DNA of 64,000 nt from CAVQBC01 sp963848415 (GTDB lineage: Bacteria; Actinomycetota; Thermoleophilia; Solirubrobacterales; Solirubrobacteraceae), in contig CAWKDN010000001.1 of the NCBI GenBank assembly GCA_963848415.1, positions 372,001-436,000 on the forward strand. Direction: 5' to 3'. Positions 37,394 through 48,114 of this stretch are shown here, in pieces. Below the pieces are notes generated by a model. It saw nothing but the letters and a program-made list of their open reading frames with translations. It was not told the origin of the DNA and ran no database searches. Positions within the stretch are counted from its first letter, which is position 1. Each line of letters opens with the position of its first letter. The position numbers were made by a program, and so were the translations under genes.

Positions 37394-38200
37394 GTGCCCG
37401 TCGATACATCGTGGACGCTGCAGCCGGCGATCGTGATCGCCCTCGCCGGCTACGCGGTCGTCTACGCGGTCCGCTGGCGCAGGGCGCGCGAGCTGGGCGG
37501 CGCCCGCGCCGCCGGCGTCGGCCGTCTGCTGCTGTGGGCCACGGGCGTGACGTGCCTGGCGATCGCGCTCGTCTCGCCGCTCGACGTGCTCGGCGAGCAG
37601 TTCGCGTCCTTCCACATGGTCCAGCATCTCCTGATCGCCGATCTCGCGGCGATCGCGCTGATCCTCGGCCTCACCAAGGTGATCCTGCGGCCGGTGACCC
37701 GCCACGTGCACCGCCTCGAGCGGGCCGCCGGGCCGTTCGCCCACCCGGTCTTCGGCGTGATCGCCTACGTCGGGGTCATGTGGGCCTGGCACGTGCCGGT
37801 GCTCTACGACGCGGCGCTCGAGTCGAGCGTCGTGCACGCGCTCGAGCACACGACCTTCTTCGCCGCCGGCCTCCTCTACTGGTGGCACCTGCTCTCGCCG
37901 ATCCGCTCGCGCCTGCGCCTGGGCGGGCTCGGCCCGATCATGTACATGGCCTCGACGAAGATCGCCGTCGGGCTGCTGGGGATCGTGCTGGCCTTCTCGC
38001 CGACGGTCTTCTACGCCCCCTACGAGGCGCTCGGGACGCGCTGGGGGATGACGCCGCTCGACGACCAGCACGTCGCCGGGCTGATCATGGCGCTCGAGCA
38101 GAGCCTCGTGATGGGGATCGCGCTCGCCTACCTGTTCGCCCGCATGCTCTCGGAGTCAGAGGCCGAGGAGCAGCGGGCGGAGCGCTACGGCGCGGCCTGA
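37394..38200 (+). CDS. CtaG-like cytochrome c oxidase assembly membrane protein
   Basis: About 268 residues from GTG 37394 (GTG 37343 is the longer option). Seven or so helices with conserved His residues: ASFHMVQHLLIADLAA, MWAWHVPVLYDAAL, LEHTTFFAAGLLYWWHLLSP and LDDQHVAGLIMALEQS, the caa3_CtaG pattern involved in copper delivery to cytochrome oxidase. CACAAT at 37380-37385 lies 8 bases before the GTG. No oxidase genes are nearby. Confidence 0.88.
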   Translation: MPVDTSWTLQPAIVIALAGYAVVYAVRWRRARELGGARAAGVGRLLLWATGVTCLAIALVSPLDVLGEQFASFHMVQHLLIADLAAIALILGLTKVILRPVTRHVHRLERAAGPFAHPVFGVIAYVGVMWAWHVPVLYDAALESSVVHALEHTTFFAAGLLYWWHLLSPIRSRLRLGGLGPIMYMASTKIAVGLLGIVLAFSPTVFYAPYEALGTRWGMTPLDDQHVAGLIMALEQSLVMGIALAYLFARMLSESEAEEQRAERYGAA

Positions 38201-39579
38201 CCCGCCGGCACGGCGCGCGCGGCCACATGGGCCCGCCGCAGCGCGCCGGCGAGCCGCTCGACGTCGGCCTCGCCGGTCATCCAGCCCGAGACCGAGACGC
38301 GCAGCGCGCTGCGGCCCTGCCAGGTCGTGCCCCCGAGCCACGCCTCGCCGCCCTCCCGGACCGCCGCGCCGACCGCCTCGGTGACCGCGTCGTCGTCCGA
38401 GAAGCGCAGCAGCACCTGGTTCAGGACAACGCGGTTGAGCACCTCCACGTCCGGCTCGGCCGCCATCCGCTCCGCCACGCCCGCCGCGAGCGCGCAGCAA
38501 CGGTCGATCAGCTCGGCCAGGCCCTCGCGGCCGAGCGACCGCAGCGCCGCGTAGACCGGCACGCCGCGAGCGCGGCGCGACATCTCGGGCACGTGGGCGA
38601 GCGCGTCGGCCACCGCGGCGCCGGTCAGGTAGCTCCCGCTCGTGCCGAACGCCGCCCGGTGGACTTCGGGGCGCGCGACGATCGCCAGCGCGCCGTCGTA
38701 GGGGACGTTCAGCCACTTGTGGGCGTCCAGCACCCAGGAGTCGGCCTCGGCGTGCCCGTCGACGAGCGCGCGCCGGCGCGGGCTGGCGGCGGCCCACAGC
38801 CCGAAGGCGCCGTCGACGTGGACCCACGCGCCGTGCTCGCGCGCGGCGGACGCGATCTCCCGCAGCGGGTCGAAGGCACCCGAGCTGACGTTGCCGGCCT
38901 GTGCGCACACGATCGCCGGGCCGCCGGCTCCCGCGGCCAGCGCCGCCGCGAGGGCGCCGGCGCGCATCGCGCCCTCGCCGTCGACGGCGATCCGCTCGAC
39001 CCGCCCGGCGCCCAGCCCCGCGATCCGCAGCGCCTTGAGCACCGACGCGTGGACGTCCTCGCCGGCGAGCACGCGGATCGGCGGGGCGCCCGCGAGGCCG
39101 TCGGCCTCGACGTCCCAGCCCGCCTGCGCGAGCACGTGGTGGCGGGCCGCGCCCAGCCCCACCAGGTTGCCGGTCGTCGCGCCGGTGACGAAGCCGACGC
39201 TCGCGTCGAGCGGCAGCGCCAGCGCTTGCAGCGCCCAGCGCGCCGCCGCCGCCTCGATCGCCGCCGTCGCCGGCGAGGACACCAGGCTGAAGGAGTTCTG
39301 GTCCCAGGCGGAGACGAGCCAGTCGGCGGCCAGCGCGGCCGGCAGCGAGCCGCCGGTCACGAAGCCGAAGTAGCGCGGGCCGGGCGCCGCGACCAGCCCC
39401 GGCTCAGCTGCGGCGGCGAGCTCCTCGACCACCCGCACCGGGTCGGTGCCGTGCTCGGGCAGCGGCGCGTCGAAGGCCGCGCGCATCGTCTCGAAGCCGG
39501 CGCTCGCGCCCACCCGCCGCGTGGGCAGGCTCGCGCGCCAGCCCTCGGCGAGCCGGGTCGTGCGGCGCAGCAGCGTCAT
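38185..39579 (-). CDS. Group II PLP-dependent decarboxylase
   Basis: 464 residues with PRYFGFVTGGSLPAALAADWL near residue 68 and the Schiff-base lysine in DSWVLDAHKWLNVPYDGA. Relatives decarboxylate glutamate, aspartate, tyrosine, tryptophan or diaminobutyrate; the substrate is not readable. It begins 9 bases after the second SahH gene and ends convergently into ctaG. Its place as last gene in a methyl-cycle operon is unusual. Confidence 0.88.
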   Translation of the reverse strand: MTLLRRTTRLAEGWRASLPTRRVGASAGFETMRAAFDAPLPEHGTDPVRVVEELAAAAEPGLVAAPGPRYFGFVTGGSLPAALAADWLVSAWDQNSFSLVSSPATAAIEAAAARWALQALALPLDASVGFVTGATTGNLVGLGAARHHVLAQAGWDVEADGLAGAPPIRVLAGEDVHASVLKALRIAGLGAGRVERIAVDGEGAMRAGALAAALAAGAGGPAIVCAQAGNVSSGAFDPLREIASAAREHGAWVHVDGAFGLWAAASPRRRALVDGHAEADSWVLDAHKWLNVPYDGALAIVARPEVHRAAFGTSGSYLTGAAVADALAHVPEMSRRARGVPVYAALRSLGREGLAELIDRCCALAAGVAERMAAEPDVEVLNRVVLNQVLLRFSDDDAVTEAVGAAVREGGEAWLGGTTWQGRSALRVSVSGWMTGEADVERLAGALRRAHVAARAVPAGQAAP

Positions 39580-39588
39580 CGCCCGACG

Positions 39589-40839
39589 CTACTGGAAGCT
39601 GGTCAGGTAGCGCGCCTGCTCGGGCGTCAGCGCGTCGATCGCGATGCCCAGCGAGGCGAGCTTGAGCCGCGCGACCTCGCGGTCGAGCTCGGCCGGCACG
39701 CCGAGGACGCCGGGCTCGAGCTGCGCCCCGTGGCGGGCGAGGTACTCGACCGCCAGCGCCTGGTTGGCGAAGGACATGTCCATGACCGAGGCGGGGTGGC
39801 CCTCGGCCGCCGCCAGGTTGACCACGCGGCCCTCGGCGAGCAGGTTCAGCCGCCGGCCGTCGCCGAGGTCGTACTGGCGCACGAGCGGGAGCACGTCGCG
39901 GATCCCGCCGGCGGCCGACGCGGCGAGGTCGGCGAGCGAGATCTCGACGTCGAAGTGCCCCGCGTTGGCCAGCACGGCGCCGTCCTTCATGCGCGCGAAG
40001 TGCTCGCGGGTGAGGACGTCGCGCGAGCCGGTGACCGTCACGAAGACGTCACCGCGCTCGGCGGCGTCGAGCGCGGGCATGACGTGCAGGCCGTCCATGC
40101 GTGCCTCGAGCGCCGCCATCGGGTCGACCTCGCAGACGATCACCTCGGCGCCCAGCCCCGCGGCTCGCAACGCGACGCCCTTGCCCGTCCAGCCGTAGCC
40201 CAGCACGACGAGCGTGTGCCCCGCGAGCAGCAGGTTGGTCGCGCGCAGGATGCCGTCGAGCGTCGACTGCCCGGTCCCGTAGCGGTCGTTGAACACGCGC
40301 TCGGTGCGCGCCTCGTTGACCGCGATCACGGGACAGCCCAGGCGGCCCTCGGCCTCCATGCCGCGCAGCCGGACGAGGCCGGTGGTGGTCTCCTCGGTGC
40401 CGCCCATCATCCCCTCGACGAGGTCGCTGCGACCGTGGGCCACGGTGATCAGGTCCGCGCCGTCGTCGAGCGTGATCTGGGGCCCGCGGGTCACCAGCGC
40501 GGTGACGTGGCGAACGTAGACGTCGAGGTCCTCGCCGCGCAGCGCGTGCACCTCGGCGCCGTCGTCGACCAGGGCGGCGGCCACCTCGTCCTGGGTCGAG
40601 AGCGGGTTGGCGGCGCACAGCCCGGCGACCGCGCCGCCCGCCATCAGCGTGCGCACGAGGTTCGCCGTCTCGGAGGTGACGTGCAGGCAGGCGGCGATCC
40701 GCAGGCCCTCGAGCGGGCGCTCGGTCAGCCAGCGCTCGCGGATCGAGCGCAGCACCGGCATCTGCGCCTCCGCCCACGCGATCCGGGCCCGGCCCGCGTC
40801 GGCCAGGCCCGGATCGGCGATGTCAGAGGTCGGGGCCAC
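39589..40839 (-). CDS. Divergent short-form adenosylhomocysteinase paralogue
   Basis: 416 residues of the archaeal/Thermotoga length, without the C-terminal K-x-D-x-Y-R-Y tail. The NAD site is GYGWTGKG, and the His residues of CLHVTSETANL, GHFDVEIS and EGHPASVMDMSF and the Asp/Glu of ITLDDGADL and GTEETTTG remain. But the catalytic TKxxFDN segment reads TERVFND: the Lys, Asp and Asn positions (human 186, 190, 191) are Glu, Asn and Asp. Activity on S-adenosylhomocysteine is therefore doubtful; another substrate or a regulatory role is possible. Follows the canonical sahH by 30 bases. Confidence 0.85.
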   Translation of the reverse strand: MAPTSDIADPGLADAGRARIAWAEAQMPVLRSIRERWLTERPLEGLRIAACLHVTSETANLVRTLMAGGAVAGLCAANPLSTQDEVAAALVDDGAEVHALRGEDLDVYVRHVTALVTRGPQITLDDGADLITVAHGRSDLVEGMMGGTEETTTGLVRLRGMEAEGRLGCPVIAVNEARTERVFNDRYGTGQSTLDGILRATNLLLAGHTLVVLGYGWTGKGVALRAAGLGAEVIVCEVDPMAALEARMDGLHVMPALDAAERGDVFVTVTGSRDVLTREHFARMKDGAVLANAGHFDVEISLADLAASAAGGIRDVLPLVRQYDLGDGRRLNLLAEGRVVNLAAAEGHPASVMDMSFANQALAVEYLARHGAQLEPGVLGVPAELDREVARLKLASLGIAIDALTPEQARYLTSFQ

Positions 40840-40869
40840 GGCGGGCCCCGGCGGACCGCCGGCCAGGTC

Positions 40870-42329
<1,460 letters not shown>

Positions 42330-42333
<4 letters not shown>

Positions 42334-42719
42334 GCGGTCTCCGTGACGAGGGTGGGTGGGGTGAGCGTCGCCGCGGCCGCGAGCAGCCGCTCCTGCTTCT
42401 CCTGCTCCCAGCGCAGCCAGTCGCTGGCGGGGACGTCGGCGGGGCGCTCGGCCTGGGCCTCGAGCCAGCCGTCGGTGGCGGCGCGCAGCTCCGGCTCTCG
42501 GCGCAAGCGCAGGGCGAAGGCGACGTCGGACAACCCCAGCCCGCGCTCGGCCAGCAGCTCGCGCAGGGTGCGCAGCCGCTGCAGCTCGGCCGGGCCGTAG
42601 AGGCGATAGCCCGCGGACGAGCGACGGGGCTCGACGAGCCCGACGCGCTCGACGTAGCGCAGCATGCGCGGCGACCAGCCGGTGGTCGTCGCCGCCTCGT
42701 GGATCGTCAGGGCGTCCAT
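42330..42719 (-). CDS. MerR-family transcriptional regulator
   Basis: 129 residues from ATG 42719. The N-terminal helix-turn-helix is LTIHEAATTTGWSPRMLRYVERVGLVEP followed by SSAGYRLYGPAELQRLRTLREL; a coiled coil and a Leu-rich C-terminus follow without metal-binding Cys. It is the first gene of merR-sahH-sahH2-decarboxylase. The promoter just upstream has the long spacer typical of MerR control and the start is leaderless (TACGGT box 7 bases before ATG). Confidence 0.9.
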
Positions 42720-42726
42720 CTCGGAC

Positions 42727-42758
42727 ACCGTAGCAGAACCCTGACACAACTGTGTCAA
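42727..42758 (-). promoter_or_regulatory. MerR-type promoter with long spacer and operator
   Basis: On the minus strand TTGACA (42758-42753), 20-base spacer, TACGGT (42732-42727). The dyad TGACACA-N2-TGTGTCA (42742-42757) covers the -35 and the start of the spacer. MerR activators act on 19-20 base spacers by DNA distortion, so autoregulation is likely. Confidence 0.75.
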
Positions 42759-42805
42759 GGTTGGCGCTCGATCCGAGGCGGACATGGCAGGACTACCCTG
42801 GAGCC

Positions 42806-42967
42806 ATGTCGCTCTTCTCGAAAGCCAGCAAGTTCCTGCAATCGCGCCAGGGCCGCGATCTGATCGGCAAGGCCAAGCGCCACGCCCAGAGCCCGGAGGG
42901 CCGCCGGCAGATCGAGCAGGCGCGCCAGAAGGTCATGTCCCGCGGCCGCAAGGGGCCCGCGCACTAG
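42806..42967 (+). CDS. Small basic protein, 53 residues
   Basis: MSLFSKASKFLQSRQGRDLI and then a basic helical C-terminus rich in Lys/Arg/Gln. Short proteins starting MSLF.KA are frequent in actinobacteria and have no known role. TACCCT at 42794-42799 is 6 bases before the ATG. Divergent from the merR operon. Confidence 0.65.
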   Translation: MSLFSKASKFLQSRQGRDLIGKAKRHAQSPEGRRQIEQARQKVMSRGRKGPAH

Positions 42968-43019
42968 CCGGACCTGGGCACCCGCTCCGGCGCCCCTCGG
43001 TGTGAGAGGGTTCGGCGCG

Positions 43020-44642
43020 ATGGCGTCCGGCGCGGCCCTGATCACGGCGGAGCTCGAGCGCGAGGGCGTCGAGGTCTGCTTCGGGCTCCCCGGCGTGCAC
43101 AACCTCGCGCTGTGGGAGGCGCTGCGGGCGTCACCGATCCGCCTCGTGGGCGTCCGCCACGAGCAGGCCGCCGCCTACGCCGCCGACGGCTACGCGCGCG
43201 CCACGCGCCGGCTCGGCGTCGCGCTGACCACGACCGGCCCGGGCGCGGCCAACACGCTCGGCGCGGTCGGCGAGGCGTGGGCCTCGCGCTCGCCGATCCT
43301 CGTCGTGGCGACCGACATCCCGACCACGCTGCGCCGGCCCGGCGCCTACCGCGGGGTGCTGCACGAGACGACCGACCAGGGCGCGATGTTCGCGCCGGTG
43401 ACGGCCGCGGTGATGCGGGTGCGGACGGCGGACGAGCTCGCCGGCTGCGTCGCCGAGGCGGTGGCGGCGGCGCTCGCGGCGAGCCGGCCCGCCTACCTGG
43501 AGGTCCCGACCGACCTGCTCTCCGCCGAGGCCGGCGCGCTGGCGCCACCGGTCGCCCGCGCCGCGCGGCTCTCCCCCGCCGACGCGACCGCGGAGGCGGC
43601 GCGCGCGCTGCTCGACGCGGCGCAGCGGCCGCTGATCTGGGCCGGCGGCGGGGCGCGCACGGCGGGCGAGGCCGTCGGGGCGCTGGCCGAGCGCCTGGCC
43701 GCGCCGGTGCTGACCACGGTCGGCGGCCGCGGCGTGGTCGCGCCGGGTCACCCGTGCCTGGTCGGCATGCCGCCCCACGTCGAGCCCGCCGGCCGGCTGT
43801 GGGACGAGGCCGACGTCGTGGTCAGCGTCGGCTCTGACCTCGACGGTCACGGCACGCAGAACTTCACCCAACCCCAGCCGCCGGCGCTGATCACGGTCAA
43901 CCCGGACGCCGAGGACGCCGGCAAGAACTACCGCGTCGACGTGGCGATGGCCTGCGACGCCGAGGCGGGCTGCCGCGAGCTGGCCCGCCGCGTCGCCCCC
44001 CGCGACGGGCTGCCGGCGCTGCGCGAGCGGCTCGAGGCGGTGCGCGCAGAGGTCTGCCGCGCGCTGGACGGCGACGCCCTGCGCTTCCTGGACGCCTTCT
44101 CCTTCGCGGTGCCCGAGGACGCGGTGATCCCGGTCGACATGTGCATCCCCGGCTACTGGCTGGCGGCCTTCCACGGCGTCACGCGGCCCGGGCAGATCCA
44201 GTGGCCGGTCGGCTGGGGGACGCTCGGCTTCGCCTTCCCGGCCGCGCTCGGCGCCGCGCTCGCCGGCGCCGGGCCGGTGGTGTCGGTGTCGGGGGACGGC
44301 GGCTTCCTCTACGCCTGCGGCGAGCTCGCCACCGTCGCCCAGGAGCGCCTCCCGCTCACCGCGGTGATCGTCGACGACGGCGGCTACGGGATGCTGCGCT
44401 GGGACCAGCGCAAGTCCGGCGAGGCCGCCTACGGCGTCGACCTGCTCTCGCCCGACTTCGTCGCGCTCGCGACGTCGTTCGGCGTCAAGGCGGATGCGGT
44501 CGACGACCTCGGCGACGGCTTCGGCGAGGCGCTGGCCCGCCACGTCGCCGATCCCGAGCCGAGCGTGCTCGTGGCCCGGTCACCGGCGCTCGTGCCACCG
44601 CCCACCACCTCGCCCAACTGGTACCGCCGCCGGACGGGATGA
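43020..44642 (+). CDS. Thiamine diphosphate enzyme of the acetolactate synthase/benzoylformate decarboxylase type
   Basis: About 540 residues from ATG 43020 (GTG 43002 also in frame). The cofactor-activating Glu lies in VRHEQAAAYAADGYAR, and the ThDP/Mg motif is SGDGGFLYACGELATVAQE...DDGGYGM. FAD-binding features typical of true acetolactate synthase are not obvious. Substrate is an unknown 2-oxo acid or related compound. Its stop overlaps the next start (ATGA). Confidence 0.88.
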   Translation: MASGAALITAELEREGVEVCFGLPGVHNLALWEALRASPIRLVGVRHEQAAAYAADGYARATRRLGVALTTTGPGAANTLGAVGEAWASRSPILVVATDIPTTLRRPGAYRGVLHETTDQGAMFAPVTAAVMRVRTADELAGCVAEAVAAALAASRPAYLEVPTDLLSAEAGALAPPVARAARLSPADATAEAARALLDAAQRPLIWAGGGARTAGEAVGALAERLAAPVLTTVGGRGVVAPGHPCLVGMPPHVEPAGRLWDEADVVVSVGSDLDGHGTQNFTQPQPPALITVNPDAEDAGKNYRVDVAMACDAEAGCRELARRVAPRDGLPALRERLEAVRAEVCRALDGDALRFLDAFSFAVPEDAVIPVDMCIPGYWLAAFHGVTRPGQIQWPVGWGTLGFAFPAALGAALAGAGPVVSVSGDGGFLYACGELATVAQERLPLTAVIVDDGGYGMLRWDQRKSGEAAYGVDLLSPDFVALATSFGVKADAVDDLGDGFGEALARHVADPEPSVLVARSPALVPPPTTSPNWYRRRTG

Positions 44643-45754
44643 GCGGGCCGGCCGAGGTCACCCGCGAGCGCGCGCTCGCCTTCCGGCTCGCCGCCCACCA
44701 CCTGCACAAGCGCCTGCCGTCCACCAGGGTGGCCGAGGCGGCCTCCTGCGGCCTGCAGGACACGCCGCCGGGCGGCGCCGCCCACGCGCTCGCCCAGCGC
44801 CTCAACGGCGCCACGCCGGAGACGCTCGAGCAGCTCGTGATCATCCCGTCCCTGCGCGGCGCGCCGTTCGCCGTCGCGCCCGCGGACCTGGCGGTGTTCA
44901 CCGCGCCGCTGACCCCGCCCGACGAGGATGCCGCGCGCGAGCTCGTCGGGTCGGCCACCGACTCGCTCGACCGCGAGGGCGTCGCGGCCTCGGACGCGTT
45001 GGCCGAGGTCTCGGCGGCGGTCAAGGACGCGGTCGGCGGCGGGCCGCTGGAGCGCGACGCCTTCCACCAGGCGCTGCGCGAGCGCCTGCCGAAGCGGCTG
45101 CTGTGGTGGTGCCGGGGCTGCGGCAGCCACCACGTGCACCCGTCGCTGTGGCGGGCGACGGGCGGTCAGGGCGCCCTGGCGATCGTCGGCCGCGACGGCC
45201 GCACGGCGATCTTCGGCGCCCCGCCGCCGGTGCCGGCCTTCACGGACCCCGGCGCCGAGCTCGTGCGGCGCTACCTGCGCCACTACGGCCCCGCGTCGCC
45301 CGCCGGCTTCGCCGGCTGGGCCGGGATCTCCAAGGGCCACGCGCAGGGGCTGTGGGGCGCGGTCGAGGACGAGCTCGCAGGGGTCGCGCTCGAGGGACGC
45401 GAGGCCTGGATCCTCGCGCAGGACCGCCCCCGGCTCGGCCGGCCGCCGAAGGCCGGCGGGGTGCGGCTGCTGGCGAACCTCGATCCCTGGCTGGGCCAGC
45501 GCGACCACGCGACCCTGTACCCCGACCCGGCGCTGCGCAAGGCGGTGCGCCGGCCGATCGGCGGTCCCGGCGTGGTGCTGGTCGACGGCGTCATCGCCGG
45601 CCTGTGGCGGGCGACGAAGAAGGGCCGCCGGCTCGAGCTCGCCGTCGAGCCGGTGACGGCGGCGGCCAAGCGGTCCGAGGACGCGATCGTCGCGGAGGCC
45701 GAGCGGCTCGCGCCCCTGCGCGGTGCCGAGACCGCAACCGTGAAGGTCGGCTAG
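44639..45754 (+). CDS. Winged-helix DNA-binding protein of the AlkZ-like (HTH_42) family
   Basis: 371 residues. The pattern RALAFRLAAHHLHKRLPS, then LHPSLWRA-type and PGAELVRRYLRHYGPASPAGFAGWAGIS, and a C-terminal VVLVDGVIAGLWRATKKGRRLELAVEP, matches the tandem winged-helix family that includes the crosslink glycosylase AlkZ. The QxQ/QxD catalytic signature of AlkZ is not evident. Translationally coupled to the upstream ThDP enzyme, an unexpected partner. Confidence 0.82.
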   Translation: MSGPAEVTRERALAFRLAAHHLHKRLPSTRVAEAASCGLQDTPPGGAAHALAQRLNGATPETLEQLVIIPSLRGAPFAVAPADLAVFTAPLTPPDEDAARELVGSATDSLDREGVAASDALAEVSAAVKDAVGGGPLERDAFHQALRERLPKRLLWWCRGCGSHHVHPSLWRATGGQGALAIVGRDGRTAIFGAPPPVPAFTDPGAELVRRYLRHYGPASPAGFAGWAGISKGHAQGLWGAVEDELAGVALEGREAWILAQDRPRLGRPPKAGGVRLLANLDPWLGQRDHATLYPDPALRKAVRRPIGGPGVVLVDGVIAGLWRATKKGRRLELAVEPVTAAAKRSEDAIVAEAERLAPLRGAETATVKVG

Positions 45755-45911
45755 TCCCGCCGGATCGGCCGGACGGGTCGGGCGACGCGCTCCGGGTCCG
45801 AGGAGCCGGCGAACCATCCCGGGGCGTCCAGTCGAGCGGGGTCTCCCGCGCCCAGCTCGGCGAGCGCCTCTTCCAGGCGCTCGAGCTCGACCTCGCCGAT
45901 GCGTCGGGCCG

Positions 45912-46576
45912 ATGACCTGCGAGCTGATCGAGCATCTGGGCCTGGGACCCGCGCACCTGACCGGACAGGACATCGCCGGGCCGGCCACCTTCCGGCTCGC
46001 CGCCGCCCGCCCCGATCTCGTCCGCAGCTACGCCGGCATCGAGACGGGCCTGCCCGGCTTCGGGCTGGAGAAGCTGGCCGACGTCACCCACGGCGGGACG
46101 TGGCACATCGGGGCGATCGCCGCCCCGGGGATCCCAAGCTCCTGCTCGAGGGCCGGGAGCGGGACTTCCTCGCCGGCTACGCCTACCCGGCCATGAGCGC
46201 GACCACCGGTGCGATCACCGACCGCGACCTGGACGAGTTCACGCGGACCTACGCCCGGCCGGACGGGTTCCGCGGCGCGGCCGGACTCTACCGCTCGATG
46301 CTCCAGGAAGGCGAGGAGCTCAAGGCGCTGGTCAGCCGCAGCAAGCTGGCGATGCCCGTCCTCGCGGTCGGCGCCGGCACCGGGGACTTCACCGCCGGCA
46401 CGCTCGTCCAGGTCGCGGACGACGTCCGCCGCGTCTCGATCGAGGGGGTCGGCCATCTCGCCGCCACGGAGGCGCCGGACGAGCTTGCGACTGCGCTGCT
46501 CGACTTCTACGCCGACCTCGACCGCCTGACGAAACCGCGCTCGGCGTCAATCCTCGAGCCGGAAGCCCGCGTCTGA
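45912..46576 (+). pseudogene. Broken alpha/beta hydrolase (epoxide hydrolase-like)
   Basis: Frame one (45912 to about 46130) reads TCELIEHLGLGPAHLTGQDI, FRLAAARPDLVRSYAGIETG and ends ...IGAIAAPGIP. The match then continues in another frame as KLLLEGRERDFLAGYAYPAM to TGA 46576, with the C-terminal VEGVGHLAATEAPDEL. A single missing base near 46130 explains the break. The N-terminal oxyanion and nucleophile-side regions are also missing. The downstream 30 bases overlap the aldehyde dehydrogenase gene. Confidence 0.75.
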
Positions 46577-48103
46577 CTCGATCTCCAGCACGTCCATCTG
46601 GGCCTTCTGGAGCTTGCCCGCGTAGTCCCAGTTCATCGACTGCCAGCGCGTGAACTGGTCGAGCACCCACATGCCGGACTGACGCGAGCCGTTGCCCGAC
46701 TTGCCGTTGCCGCCGAAGGGCAGATGGGCCTCGGCGCCCGAGGTGGAGTTGTTGATCGAGAGCATGCCCGCGCTGCAGCGCTCGCGGAAGCGCAGGGCGT
46801 GCGTGGGCGAGCTGGTGTAGATCGCCGCCGAGAGCCCGTAGCCGTGGCCGTTGGCGAGCTCGACGGCCTGCTCGAAGTCCGAGAAGCGGGCCACGCCGAC
46901 CAGCGGGCCGAACGTCTCGGTCTTGTAGATCTCGTCGTCGGCGGTCACGCCGGTGACGAACGTCGGGTGGTAGAAGATCCCGGCGTCCGGGTCGCCGACG
47001 AAGCCCTCGCGCGGCTGTGAAGCGGTGATCCGCCCGGTAGCGCTGGAGCCGTGCAGCTCGTGGTGGGGCGCGATCAGCTCGAGCCAGTGCTCGAAGCGCT
47101 CGCCGAAGCGCTCGTGCAGCATCGGCCCGTAGAGGACGTCCTGGGTGGGATCGCCGACCGGCGCGGCCCGCAGCCGCTCGTCCAGCCGCGCCACGAAGGC
47201 GTCGTGGACGTCCTCGTGGACGATCGCCGTGCCCAGCGACGTGCAGCGCTGGCCGGCCGTGCCGAAGCCGGAGAACAGCGCGCCCTCGACCGCCAGCTCG
47301 AGGTCGGCGTCGTCCATGACGACCAGCGGGTTCTTGCCGCCCAGCTCGAGGCACGGCGACTGCAGGTGGCGCCCGCACAGCGCCCCGATCTCCGCCCCGA
47401 CGACCGAGGAGCCGGTGAAGCCGACCTTGTCGACGTTGCCCTCCTCGAGCGCCCGCTCGAGGCCCGCGAAGGTCTGCTCGCCGTCGGCCTCGACCAGCCC
47501 GAGCACGCCGCCGGGCACGCCGCCGGCGTGAAAGAGCCGCGCGAACGCCTCGCCGGTCGCGGCGGCGTAGTCCGCCGGCTTCCATACGACGGCATTGCCG
47601 CACAGGATCGCCGGCACCAGGTACCACGAGGGCACGGCGACCGGGAAGTTGCCCGCGGTGATGATCGCCGCCACGCCGACCGGCACGCGGAAGGTGAACA
47701 GCTGCTTGTCGGGCATCTCTGACGGGACGGTCTGGCCGTAGAGGCGGCGCCCCTCGCCGATGAAGAAGTCGCAGGTGTCGATGACCTCCTGGACCTCGCC
47801 GAGCGCCTCCGCGTAGGGCTTGCCGACGTCGCGCGTCACGAGCCGGGCGAGCGCCTGCTTGTTCTCCTCCATCAGGCGGCCGACCTGGGCGATCACGCGG
47901 CCGCGGACGGGCGGGGGAACCTTCGCCCACTCGCGCTGGGCCGCGCGCGCGATCCGGCAGGCCTCGGCGAACGTGCCGGCGTCGGCGAGCGCGACCTCGG
48001 CGACGACGTCGGACGTGTCGGCGGGGTTGGTGGAGGTCAGGCGGCCGCCGGGCGCGTCGGTGCGCGGCGTGCCGTCGAGGATGGAGGCGACGGTGCGGGG
48101 CAT
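46547..48103 (-). CDS. Aldehyde dehydrogenase
   Basis: 518 residues from ATG 48103. Motifs GFTGSSVVGAEIG, the general base in CLELGGKNPLVV, the catalytic Cys in GTAGQRCTSLGT and ETFGPLVGV are all present. The layout is nearest the alpha-aminoadipic semialdehyde/ALDH7-like group, but the substrate is uncertain. It starts 11 bases after the amidohydrolase stop on the same strand. A TAGCGT box at 48117-48112 lies 8 bases before the ATG but overlaps that stop codon, so it may be chance. Confidence 0.92.
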   Translation of the reverse strand: MPRTVASILDGTPRTDAPGGRLTSTNPADTSDVVAEVALADAGTFAEACRIARAAQREWAKVPPPVRGRVIAQVGRLMEENKQALARLVTRDVGKPYAEALGEVQEVIDTCDFFIGEGRRLYGQTVPSEMPDKQLFTFRVPVGVAAIITAGNFPVAVPSWYLVPAILCGNAVVWKPADYAAATGEAFARLFHAGGVPGGVLGLVEADGEQTFAGLERALEEGNVDKVGFTGSSVVGAEIGALCGRHLQSPCLELGGKNPLVVMDDADLELAVEGALFSGFGTAGQRCTSLGTAIVHEDVHDAFVARLDERLRAAPVGDPTQDVLYGPMLHERFGERFEHWLELIAPHHELHGSSATGRITASQPREGFVGDPDAGIFYHPTFVTGVTADDEIYKTETFGPLVGVARFSDFEQAVELANGHGYGLSAAIYTSSPTHALRFRERCSAGMLSINNSTSGAEAHLPFGGNGKSGNGSRQSGMWVLDQFTRWQSMNWDYAGKLQKAQMDVLEIESDAGFRLED

Positions 48104-48114
48104 GGGCGCGCACG

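Noticed and set aside
39580..39591. A TAGCGT -10 box before the decarboxylase start
   Set aside because: It coincides with the stop codon of the second SahH gene only 9 bases upstream, so chance is the simpler reading. The operon explains expression.
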